Program-made: the position numbers and the translations under genes
Notes under the pieces: model-generated
The model's database searches: none
Told to the model about the DNA's origin: nothing
What the model saw: the letters and a program-made list of their open reading frames with translations, nothing else
Source: Phragmites australis
Taxonomy: Eukaryota > Streptophyta > Magnoliopsida > Poales > Poaceae
NCBI RefSeq assembly: GCF_958298935.1
Contig: NC_084922.1
Location: 48,453,458 to 48,517,457 of the forward strand
Length of the DNA stretch: 64,000 nucleotides
Direction: 5' to 3'
Shown: positions 1 to 10,087 of the stretch, piece after piece
Layout: each line of letters opens with the position of its first letter
Numbering within the stretch: the first letter of the stretch is position 1

Positions 1-467
1 TGTAGAATGGCTAGCATGTGCTTATCAGGATGCTGCTGATTTTCGAAGAGAGAATATCAAACGCAGATCATACTAGAAACACAGAGTCTGGCTTGGTTGT
101 ATTATAAAATATCGTCACCGACGAGCACGCCGCAACGAGAGTATATAATATAAACAACGCTATCATGTAATCCATGCTAATCCGATGTAGCAACACCTGC
201 CCGCCGCGTACATCATTTCTACATTTTCTTTTCCCCTCTTTTAATCTTTCTGATGTATTCTAAGCAAAGATCAGGCCTTGAGCACTTAATGATTTCTCGT
301 GTCACCTTTTTAAAATGATGTGCAAGAACAATTTGCTCTTGATAATCTCGAACAAAAATTTCTGTACAAAACAAGTTCAAGAGCAACTCAAAGTCGAAAT
401 GAAACTCTCGCACTAATATATCTACAAGAAACATCTTTCGATGATCTACCCGGAGAACACCGTGAAG
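1..467. other. 3' flank of the DUF506 gene
   Basis: AT-rich sequence downstream of the minus-strand DUF506 gene, probably holding its 3' UTR. A 71-codon open frame (219-434, minus) directly after the stop looks like chance in UTR sequence. No recognisable domain or repeat was seen. Confidence 0.4.
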
Positions 468-1346
468 CTACTTAATCCTCGCCACCGGCGCGGCGGCCGG
501 AGGCATAAAGAACCCAACGGCACGGCACTTGACGTCCAGCCCGGCAGCACCCGGCATCGGCATGGCCCCGGCGGCCGCCGGCGAGGTGGTGGTCGACCTC
601 TTGTAGGGCCCGAGCCACTTGGCGAGCATGTACCGTGTCTTGCGCCACGGCGGCACGTGAAGACCATGGGCGCGGAGCGACCGCCGCGCCGCGTCGGCCG
701 CCACGCGCACCGCGCGCCCTACGGACTCCTCGCGCGCGACCACCGCCGACGCCGGCACCGCGGCCACGACGGCCGCGTACTCGGCCGTCGCGCGGGCGAC
801 CTCCAGCCCCGCCCGGAATTCGGCGTCCACAATGTACCTGCTCCTCGCCCCCCTCGCCACCGGCGCGACCACGTCGACGTACTCGTACGTCCCGGCTGTG
901 ATGCCGCCGGACGCCTCCCACCGCGACTTGCACACGCCGGCGTCGTACCCCGCGGCGTGCAGCCGCCGCATCACGGCGCGCCGGAACGCCGCCCCGTGCG
1001 CCCGCAGCGCTGCCTCCGCCTCCACCGCGGCCACCACGGCGGCCGCCAGCCTGATCCGGAACATGTCCTCCTCCGCCGGCGGGTCAAGCAGCTCCCGCAC
1101 GGACGCCGCCGCCGCCGCCGCCCGCTGGGGACCGTCCGCGTCGTCGGAGTCATACTCTCCCGCACCCTTCGGCGCCGCTCCAGCGCCGTCCTCGCCACCG
1201 CCGGCGTCGGTCTCAAGAAACGCCTGGACGAGGCCGGAGAGGCACGCGGACGCGTCGTGGTCGCTGCCGCTGCTGGTGCACCCCGCGCCAGCGTCCCCGC
1301 GGAGGCGCGCGAGGACGGCGTCGTTGAGGCGGATGTACACGGCCAT
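468..1346 (-). CDS. DUF506 / PDDEXK-like family protein
   Basis: This is an intronless gene of 292 codons belonging to the plant-specific DUF506 family, which has a PD-(D/E)XK nuclease-like fold but no established reaction; members have been linked to root-hair and stress phenotypes. The family core is plain at about residues 139-250: CKSRWEAS, then YEYVDVV, then RYIVDAEFRAGLEVARAT, and the C-terminal hallmark VPPWRKTRYMLAKWLGPYKR. The N-terminal 90 residues are Ala/Gly/Asp-rich low complexity, and the 42-residue tail is also low complexity. An in-frame ATG lies upstream at 1424, but it is only 14 nt from a TATA box at 1438-1444 and so should be upstream of the transcription start; I therefore chose the ATG at 1346 (MAVYIRLND). 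GC content is very high, as is usual for intronless grass genes. The family call is secure; the biochemical role is unknown. Confidence 0.9.
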   Translation of the reverse strand: MAVYIRLNDAVLARLRGDAGAGCTSSGSDHDASACLSGLVQAFLETDAGGGEDGAGAAPKGAGEYDSDDADGPQRAAAAAASVRELLDPPAEEDMFRIRLAAAVVAAVEAEAALRAHGAAFRRAVMRRLHAAGYDAGVCKSRWEASGGITAGTYEYVDVVAPVARGARSRYIVDAEFRAGLEVARATAEYAAVVAAVPASAVVAREESVGRAVRVAADAARRSLRAHGLHVPPWRKTRYMLAKWLGPYKRSTTTSPAAAGAMPMPGAAGLDVKCRAVGFFMPPAAAPVARIK

Positions 1347-1437
1347 GTCGCCGGCGAGCGGCCTCGGGTCTGTCTCTCTCTCGGGGAGGTGGTGTGAGCT
1401 GCGACGGTGGGGGGAGGTGGACACCTCAGGACCCGGG

Positions 1438-1444
1438 TTTTATA
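1438..1444 (-). promoter_or_regulatory. TATA box of the DUF506 gene
   Basis: TATAAAA on the minus strand, flanked by GC-rich sequence, 92 nt upstream of the chosen ATG. With the usual 25-35 nt spacing, transcription should start near 1405-1412, giving a 5' UTR of about 60 nt and excluding the ATG at 1424. Confidence 0.65.
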
Positions 1445-1445
1445 G

Positions 1446-2100
1446 GGTGGTTGGCTCGGCGAAAGGTGCTCGACAGGAAAAAGGGTTTATTCCCAGGATT
1501 AACCATGGGATTAGCGGAGGTGGGGCACATAGGTAATCGACCTCATTAATTTGCTTAAGAAAAAAGGAATTCAAGAAGTGAACAGCGGAATATGCTCTCC
1601 TGATAGGCGTTTTGGGGAAGCTGGGCGCTAAAAATAGCTCCTTCTAGCTAGTAATTCGGTCGTGCCACGCAGTGGATTAGCTAGTGCCATTCCATGGAGC
1701 CGATGGCTGACATGCTACAACGTTTATCTTTTCTTACCTGATGCTTCCATCCACGGTTTGTTGCTGTTACAGGTTTCTACCGCCGAGAATTTAGTAACCG
1801 CGTTGTGAAGTTCCAGGCACGTGCTTGCAGGCAACCCTGCGTTTTTTTAGCGTCAAGGTAGAATAACAAAGCTCGTACATAGTATGTGTCGCACTGTCAT
1901 ACTCTATATTTTCTACAGTGTTTATAAGTGGCCCTTTGACCCCCAAACCCAAAGTATCAAGAAGCAGCATATTCGCAGTCCTTTTGGGAAGAAAAATAAT
2001 GCTCAATTCTTTATCTTGGGCAATGGGTTAACTTAGGGGCAAGTTCTCATTCAAAAATCATTGAGTGACTAGGCAGCCAGACTAATCAACGCGTCTGTAC
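1446..2100. other. Spacer upstream of the DUF506 gene
   Basis: Probable upstream promoter region of the DUF506 gene followed by spacer. I see no coding region, repeat or element border in it. Confidence 0.3.
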
Positions 2101-2520
2101 GCCGAGACTCGACAGAGATAAACTCAAAAGCCCATGGTTTCGAGGCGGGACAAGATTAGAACATCATCGCACAACGGGCAGGATATGCCCTTCGTCGCCA
2201 TGGGGTTGGTTCCGTGCCGGGATATGCCGCGGGATCGCGGGGCTGATCCTCCGTCGCGCAGGCCTCTGGGGCAAGGAGGACGTGATTGGGCCGGGTCAGC
2301 GCGTGCCTGTTGCATGGGGACGCCCGCGTTTGGCCCTTGGCGCTGCCGTAGGGACGTGCCCGCCCGCGGCCGCGCGGCATCGCTACTAGCCGTAGCGCCG
2401 ATAGGGACTTGCCTTTTCGTTCTCGGGGCGCCGAAACTCACTGCATCCAACCCTTTCCGTTCACGAGGAGTGCGTTTGTGTGCAACTAGGCGGATTGGCG
2501 CAGCTTTAATTGGATAGAGC
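2101..2520. other. GC-rich island of unknown origin
   Basis: A sharply bounded GC-rich block of about 420 bp between AT-rich flanks. It is open on both strands (2134-2517 plus and 2124-2522 minus), as expected of GC-rich sequence. No protein family is recognisable, and no terminal repeats were found. It could be a gene fragment moved by a transposon. Confidence 0.3.
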
Positions 2521-3420
2521 ATGATAAAAACAGACTAAAAAAATAAATTTATTAATTTTAGATATCTTAATATTTATTTATGAATTTATCAATATTTAGC
2601 ACATTCATTTAATTATGGAGAAAACTGTGATGCTTTTATATATGTATATAATTTTAATATGTAGACGACAATAATACTAACCTAACTAAATTCGTTACAT
2701 ATTTTTTTGAGTTTTAGATATTTTCCTATATATTTTAGATTATTTCAACCGATTTATCAATATAACTATTATTAATTTCGCTATTTTCTGGAATTTCAAA
2801 CAAAAATATGTACACGTACATATACATATGTACATGTATATATATACGTACATACAAATATATATATGCTTAGATATATATGTACACATACACACACATA
2901 CATATATGTATCCATATATATGTATACCATAGCTTAACCCCTATAATTGCTCTAGATCTTGGCCCTTATATATATATATATACATATATACATATATATA
3001 CATATATACATATATATACATATATAATAGATTTATCATAGTTGTTTGGCAGATATATTAGGAGAAATATGTTTGATTGATTATATTTACTGTTCTAGTC
3101 TAGTTCGACGGATGAAAATATATATCTTCATTTTGTCTCTGGAGTTAATCGAGCTTCACTTTACAGCCTGACTTGGCGAATGCAGAAGCTGATGCGCTCA
3201 TGTGAACGGATTTACTTATTAGTATTATAAAATCATCTTCATATGAACAACCAATCATAATTTTAATTCTTATAATCACTCATGTGACATTAGATTCGAT
3301 TAACCAAACAGAAACTTAATTCAATCTATCTAGACAAATACAACCAATTAAATATTTTTTAATAAATATAACTCTACTTAATCTATATATACATATGTAT
3401 AGCTGAAGTAACCAAACACA
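2521..3420. other. AT-rich non-coding spacer
   Basis: Strongly AT-rich, with TA/TATG-type simple repeats inside. The right part ends with AACCAAACACACCCC near 3410-3425, which resembles a Tourist-type terminus, but no matching left end was found. Confidence 0.35.
2806..3030. repeat. TA/CATA microsatellite cluster
   Basis: Interrupted runs of TATATACATA-type simple repeats across about 225 bp, densest at 2806-2930 and 2965-3030. Confidence 0.85.
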
Positions 3421-4389
3421 CCCCAGGGAGTTGTCCCTAGTCGTAGGTCTCAAACCCCATAGCCCACTGCGTATGTATAACATCGTGTATGTACTCGGCA
3501 CTTGCGATCTACTTGAGAAAGTAAGCACATTTTGGTTACCTGATGAGAACAGGTTTACTTCAATCGGAAAAGCCTCTAGACTTTCTAGAGCACAGACTTT
3601 ACCTTTCAGATTTGAGGACTAGTTCTTTTTTCCCATCTCCAGTTTTTGCGATCAAAACTCACTTCATTTGTGCCCGTGAGAATTTGAGATATATAAAAAT
3701 TAAGAGGTTCAGCAGCATTCCCACTAGGTCTGGTTGATTCGTCCGTGGTGGCGCCGCTCGTATTCGAGGAGAGTACCGCGCCTTGTGTCACGTGCGGACG
3801 AAACACAAGGGTGCAGCTCGAACGTCCTTGCATCACAAGCGAGTCCGGTTTCTTATCCGCCGATGAGCCACGACGTACGTGAATCATGGCCATCCCTCCA
3901 CGCACGTACCCCCCGGCGCACGAGACCCGAACACGTATCGAGGAGTCCGAGGGCGACGAGCGGCGCCAGTGGGCCAGGAATTATTTAGGTAGGTCGCCCG
4001 TTGCCATCTGCCCGTGGAGGACAGCGACTCAGCTGGCACCCGACCGGCCCACCACCCCGGTCCGGTCCAGGGGCGGATCTATGAAATTCTATATACATAT
4101 TGTTTAATATTTTTTAAAATACATGTTCGTTTGAAAAAATCATGTGTAGGTTATCGTCACCTGTTTAACGACCGAGAACTTATGGATCCTGACATTTAGT
4201 GCATTTAATAACAAAAAGAGAAACATTTCGTTTATTCAGTGGACAAGAACTTAGCCTCGCTCACCACGGACACTGGGTGGACCTACCCAAAATGTCTCAT
4301 CCGATGAATGAGTAAGGTCTTTTGGGTATTTAATTCGGTCGCGCCAGCTCAGACGACGTCAGCCGCTTATTTCACACCAACACAGCCGA
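3421..4389. other. Spacer without recognisable genes
   Basis: Mixed-composition sequence with only short overlapping frames. CAGGGGCGGATCTA near 4069 resembles a hAT-MITE end, but no partner end was found. No gene call is made. Confidence 0.3.
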
Positions 4390-4430
4390 GAGGAGAGGAG
4401 AGGAGGGGAGGGGAGGGGAGGGGAGACGAG
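4390..4430. repeat. GAGGGG purine tract
   Basis: GAGGA/GGGGA repeats, all purines on the plus strand for about 40 bp. Simple-sequence repeat. Confidence 0.8.
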
Positions 4431-4489
4431 AAAATTATGCGGCGAAGTCCTGCCGCAGGAAAGACGTATGTTTTTTCTCTGCAGCAGCA

Positions 4490-5988
4490 ACTAGGGCCTC
4501 CTGTACGAGGGGCTCCATTTCTTCACTGGAGCTGGAGCCGTTGCGTCGGAGACGATGTCCACCTGCTATTTTTTTTGCAGGAAAACAAAACAAATTCAGG
4601 GATGCAACCCCCCTACCTGGCGCGCTAGCTGTCGGAGGGTGAACTCCTCAAGCAGGGATCCGGAGGGGGTCCCCTTTGAGATTCGGCCGGGGGGATGATT
4701 ATGAATCTTTTTGCGGGTGAAATAAATGGGCGTAAATTCGATGCAGGTGGAATGGAATGATCGGATGCAGAAGTAGTAAATGCTCGGGAGGTTTTTTAGA
4801 CAGGTTCGGGCCGCACTGAGCGTAACACCCTACTCCTGTGTGTATGCTATAAATGCTCTGAGAATGTCTCTCAGAGATGTTGCTGATTACAAGAATATTT
4901 GTCTAGCCTAGAGCTTCGAGCTCCTTGTTCTTCGGTGATCTGAACTTCTGTGCTTGTACTGAGCCTCTGTCTTGCCTAGCTTCCTTTCACTTGGCTGTAA
5001 CTAACTTGTCTTCTCTGGGGAGCCCGCCCCGCCTTAAATACCCGCTGGGCGGTAGCGTGCCCAGAAAGGGAGGGCGCGAGTTCTGAGGCACCATAAATGG
5101 AAAGTAACCATCATGGGCTGCTGCGCGAAGTGACAGGGAGGGTTGAAAACGCGCCCCCATTCAGTCTTATTCGTCATCATGCCGTTCTTCAACGGGCGCT
5201 GCGAGGAGGGCCCACTGGGCAGCCACCGAGCAGCCCGGCGTGCCCGTCTGGTCAGAGTGAGTCTGACACAGCAGGGCGGCAGGCGGGGCGCCTTGGGCTT
5301 CGCGATGTTATCCCGAGGCGCGTCGGATGTCCCGCGATGGGACCCGTGCATTAAATGTCCCCACGCCTCCCTGCCAGATCGTGGCAGGGACTGACAGCAA
5401 GCGTGGAGGAGCAGTTGGAGGTGACATGCCACGCGCCCTGTTAAATGCAGCATCGGGCCTTTCACTAGTTGACACCTCACCGCTGGACCTCTGTGGAGGC
5501 CACCGGCGAAGGGCTTCTGAGGCTGTCGGGGAACCGAGTGCTCGGGGGTCACTGTTCACAGCCCCGAGCACTCTCTCCTGGATATGCCCTTTCTTGGTCC
5601 TCGGGGAACCGAGTTCTTGGGGGTCACTGTTCACGGCCCCGAGCACTCTCTCCTGGAACTGACTGTTCGGGTCCTCGGGGAACCGAGTGCTCGGGGGCCA
5701 CTGTTTACGGCCCCGAGCACTCTCTCCCAGAACTGACTTCCCTTGAGTCTTCGGGGTACTCGGGTGCTCGGGGGCCATTGTTTATAGCCCCGAGCACTCT
5801 CTTCCCGGCACTTGGTCTCCCTGGGTCATCGGAGAACTCGGGGACTACTGTTCATGGCCCCGAGCACTCTTTCCCGAGACTTAGTCCTCTTGCATCTCGA
5901 GGAGATGATCCCCGCGGGAGGACGTCACGTGGTAAATTGCTGATCTGGCCTCGGGACTCGGGGACCCCTGGTTCCTGTGTCACCGACA
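4490..5988 (-). mobile_element. Truncated LTR retrotransposon: LTR plus internal stub
   Basis: The LTR occupies 4630-5988, starting TGTCGGAGG and ending TCACCGACA on the plus strand. It matches in order and content the LTRs at 37340-38784 and 40641-53908 but is clearly diverged from them. Left of it lies the same primer-binding context as in the larger element (CCTACCTGGCGCGC before 4630) and a diverged internal stub with GATGTCCACC, homologous to 40490-40640. The orientation is therefore minus, with this LTR as the 5' copy and everything further inside lost on the left. No target duplication can be tested because the left end is truncated. Confidence 0.8.
5526..5880. repeat. Tandem hairpin units within the LTR
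   Basis: About five tandem units, each containing GTGCTCGGGGGCCACTG and its near complement GGCCCCGAGCAC, so each unit can fold on itself. The same array occurs in the related LTRs at 38226-38700 and 53350-53815. Confidence 0.8.
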
Positions 5989-7548
5989 GTATGCTAGGAT
6001 GCTCACGGCAATTAAGGATCTGCAAAATAGAACATACGATGACATGATTGGACATGTGAGACCAGATCTGTAAAGTAGATGGTGTGTGAGGTATTTTGGT
6101 GTAAACTTTTTTCACCAATTCAAGATCAAGAATCTCATAAACATGTTTAAGAGGCTATGCAGTCAAAACCAGTATCAAAAGTTTGATGCTCTTTAAAGAC
6201 ACTAAATGAGATGACGAAGTAGCAAACGCATAAGCATGTAGTGAGAAAATAATCAATATATACGGTACCATTTTTCTTCTTATTTTTTCACTGGATTTAA
6301 AAGGAGTTTTAACAGCATATCACTATTATTCCTTCTATTTTCTCAAGAGATTTTTCGAATGTTTTAATATGATTTATAAATCATAATTATTATTCTCTAA
6401 TATCACCAATGAGTTTTTCATTACTAGATTTCTCATATGAACTTACAGTAAGACAATAACCAATATATGTCATATCATTTTCTGCTTACTTTTTTCTATT
6501 GGATTTTAAAAGAGTTTTAATGACGTATCAACTTACTATTCTCTCCTCATATTTTCCTACAGGATTTAAAGGAGTTTAAAAAAAATACATTACAGATAGT
6601 TGATAAGGAAGAGTATTGAAAATAAACATCATGAGATCAATTAGTCAACTACAATAGTTGTGTCTATTGGAAAATGATGCCTTCTCAATTAACATGTTTT
6701 TTATAATGTATAAATATATAAACACATCAAGAATCAATATAAGAGTTTATTCTTTTTACTCTCTACTGTGTTCTGCTTTCTACCGCAACAGTGGCCACGG
6801 CCAACGCTCTTGTTTGTTGTGTTTGACTGTGTGGCCGGGGTGAGGGCGTTGACTGTTTTAGAAACGTCCACGTGCCGTGGACTCAGAGAAGACGTCCAGA
6901 TACAATGAATCAGTTCGCTCAGAATCAGTTCGCTCAACCCATGTTGACTCGTTGACTCGTTGTAGTGGCTTGGGCTTGTGCTTGTGCTTGCATGGCTCAT
7001 CTCAACGGCTTCGCTATACGAGCGATATGTACGCTGCGCATATGGACGGAAATTTGGTTCGATGCAATCATGCAAGGTTGATGAAGGGAATTAGCTCAGC
7101 TTGATGGCGTATGGAGTCACCAAGAGAATCTAATGACCGTTAGTCCGTTACAAACAAAGAATGGCTTGCATGTATAGTGGCGGCGAAGATATGAATGAAC
7201 ATGATGCCTACCATTGGATATTATCGCCAACTAATGCCTACCATTGGATATTATCGCCAACTAATACCATGAAAAATAATAATAACACGGGCCACTGGCT
7301 CGTTGTTGAAGGGCGACTTGCACTTGCACATGTAGTGCACAAGCCAATTGTCCACGAAAACGAGAAAAAATTACGTGAATCTTAAATTTTCGCAAAGCCT
7401 CGGTCCATCCGTCTACGTTGTCACATGGCCCCCTGACGCATTTCCCATTCGTTTGCCTTGCCTCCTGTTCTGACAGCGCGCACAGTGATCGCGGAAGATA
7501 TCAATCCGAACAGTACGTGGGTGGGTGCCCCGCGCACTCAAGAAGAGC
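5989..7548. other. AT-rich spacer, possibly degenerate retroelement
   Basis: No coding region recognised. GGATTTAAA.GGAGTTT-like phrases recur near 6293, 6502 and 6563, and GTTGATAAGGAAGAG followed by AT-rich sequence near 6598-6790 is reminiscent of a Copia 3' end and LTR. The decay is too advanced for borders to be set. Confidence 0.3.
7204..7263. repeat. 30-bp perfect tandem duplication
   Basis: Two identical adjacent 30-bp copies beginning ATGCCTACCATTGG at 7204 and 7234. Confidence 0.95.
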
Positions 7549-8553
7549 CTCTGTCACAGAAAGATATCAAGCGACAGTAATAATTTTATTGTCAGTTTGT
7601 AATACGAATCTAAGTGATACAAACTATTACTGTTGGTTCTTGATCTTATTCTATCATTTTGTATATTTATCACTGTCGATTTCAGCTACGAATCGATAGT
7701 GATACTGAATTTAGGATTAAAAAAGCATTAATACATCATTTTAAATGAGATTAATATTACTAATTATCGTATTCACAGAGTTTATATTACGCTAATCCCA
7801 CTATACACTAAAAGCTGAAGTCATGCCTACGACACACATGAATCCCTAAACCGCGCAGGCAAAAACCCTATATGCGCGCAAGCTACCCACAGCCGAGATG
7901 ATACTCGATGCATGACCAGAAGTCATCGTCGTCGTCGTCATCATCATCACCATCGTCATCCTCATAGTCGTCCCTGGCCTCCTCCTCCTTCTCCAACAAC
8001 GATGACGAAGATGTCAAGCTCGTCCAGGCCTTCTTCGCCTTCGGCATCTCGTCAATGAACACATCCCACACGTCGTCCGACGAGGTGGACCATGCAAAGT
8101 CGCCAGAGTTTGAGGTCGGGTGTGCGCAACATTTAAAGTTGCTGGCAGAAGCTGAGCAGGCGGGCATGTGAAGCCAAGCAGCCGCGCGTGTCTTCACGTA
8201 CATATTTTGAGTATCACAGCTGATTCATAAACACAACCGGCTGTGATAGCTATTCAGTGTCGGTTATAAAAGCTACGTCTTTTGATGAGCTAATATCACT
8301 GCTGGTTCATATTATGAATTGGTAGTGATAATTTGAATATCATTACCGGTTTGTAATAAGAACGGGCAATGATACATCACTGTCGGTTCGTATTATTAAC
8401 CAACGGTGTTAATCACTATCATTGTCGGTTCTTATTAGCTCGACTTTTTTTTTCTGCCTAAAACTTCTGAACTGGTAGTGATAATTTATCACTGTCAGTT
8501 ATTTTTGAGCAGACAATAAAAAGGTAACATGAATGATCTTTTCTGTGATAGTG
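7549..8553. mobile_element. Non-autonomous CACTA-like (En/Spm) transposon
   Basis: The right end is CACTATCACAGAAAAG read from 8553 on the minus strand, the usual CACTA terminus. The left end at 7549-7563 shares TCACAGAAA but has two changes in the CACTA pentamer. Both subterminal regions (about 7570-7710 and 8210-8520) hold many copies, in both orientations, of ATCACTGTCGGTT-like units, as is typical of subterminal repeats in grass CACTA elements. There is no transposase ORF. The 3-bp flanks (AGC and TTG) do not match, so the left border is provisional. Confidence 0.6.
7883..8203 (-). other. Acidic ORF inside the CACTA-like element
   Basis: A 106-codon open frame with an Asp/Glu-rich C-terminal third (an EEEARDDYEDDDG stretch followed by a run of nine Asp). 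It is more GC-rich than the subterminal repeats around it. It may be a captured host gene fragment. No family was recognised and expression is unknown. Confidence 0.35.
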
Positions 8554-10087
8554 TTGGACTCAAGTTTTCTGAAAAGTTCAGCTTGGTACGTAGAGATTTT
8601 TGTAAATGCATATCGTTACAGATGTATACATATATAAGGTACAGAGCATCGCTGTTGTGACATCGGATATTAGAATGCATGCTCAGCCATATGGTTTCTT
8701 GTATCATAGATTCATCATGTGCATACTATTATCAGTCCTGATATGCATGTTTCCTGGTCACAAAGTGTATGTCCTTCATGTCCCTTATTTTTCGATTGTG
8801 GTGATCAATGTGCGCCACTTTAGAATTCGGATCTCTTAACGTCGACGTCAGGGGATCCTTATCCCTTCAATTAGATCCATAAAAAAAAAGGGTTAAAATA
8901 ACGCTAATAATACAACCGAAAGTAAGGTTGCCGATTGGAATGGGACATGAATAATAATAAAAAACAGAATGATTATCATGATTTTTTTTATGAAAGGATG
9001 ATTATCATGATATTGTCCCCCAGCGCCAGACTGCTTGGTCCTTTTCCGGTGCAGTTCAGATCAGATATGATCCCTTTGCTTGGACTTTGCAAAGGGAAAA
9101 CTAGTGCCACAGTTTCATAGGTGTGAAGTGAACATTTTTATCATCAGGATAAAGCGTCGAGAGCATTCTGTTTCGTTTATTTGATTTGGGATAATTATGC
9201 CCCTCGACCATATAACTCCGTCCTCCCTATAGAGTACTAATTTATCCAGTAACAAATTAAAAATGTTGCTTTAGACATCGGTACAAACCTCCAAAACATA
9301 AAGAAAAAAAAATATTTCTAAGTTTGAAACCTAATAAAGTTATCAAAATTTCGGAGATATCTTTAGAGACAAAATCCACACTTCTATTTCTACATGGCAG
9401 ATCTAAACATCTCTGTATGAACTTTAGGTCAGAAAGGGGATTAACTACTTTTTGCTAGTTGTATGTGAAAAACATCTATTACCGCAAATCAACCCTCCTT
9501 TCTGTTCTTTTCTTATATTTATACTTAGATATTGAAAGATACTGAAATTCTAAATTATTATTTATTTCTGTGAATAAGGCAAGAGTTTTTAGCATATTTT
9601 TCATATATATTTTGGACTTTGTTTTAATAATATAGAATATATAGACAGATATATTATATACATAGTTTTTCTGGCTAAATAAAGTAGATAATGATGTACA
9701 TGCCCCACCTCCAATTACATCATCATTTGATCACAAGCTTCCAAGATCATTGGCATGCATGTCAATTAATTCACCTTTTTCTATTATAATTTAATTGGTT
9801 GCCGTGCAATTATTCATTTGTTTGTTTAGGTGACGTTCGGTCTGTGGTTGATATCCGTATCTTGTTAATTGTGGTGGATAGTGATTTCTTCTATTTCCTG
9901 TGATCTCTGCAAGTACTTCTATGTGGAAACTGGAGACGTAAAGGTGCACGCAAAGAATAACAGTATATGCATGCAAAAAATGGCAGTTTGGAAGCTGCTC
10001 TCGCAACCTACCAGTACAAGTAGCTCATCTCATATTCATCCAGGGTTGAAGCTAAACTAGTCCAGTAGTATCAGACTATCAGGTGAA
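8554..10087. other. AT-rich spacer downstream of the sialidase-like gene
   Basis: No coding region or bounded element recognised. The part just below 10088 should include the 3' UTR of the minus-strand sialidase-like gene. Confidence 0.35.

Noticed and set aside
219..434. 71-codon minus frame right after the DUF506 stop
   Set aside because: Lies in the expected 3' UTR and matches no family.
441..1397. Long plus-strand frames overlapping the DUF506 gene
   Set aside because: GC-rich antisense shadow without domain; the minus frame carries the family motifs.
2470..2520. tRNA-like phrase GGCGCAGCTTTAATTGGATA
   Set aside because: Only a D-arm-like piece; no anticodon arm, T arm or acceptor pairing follows.
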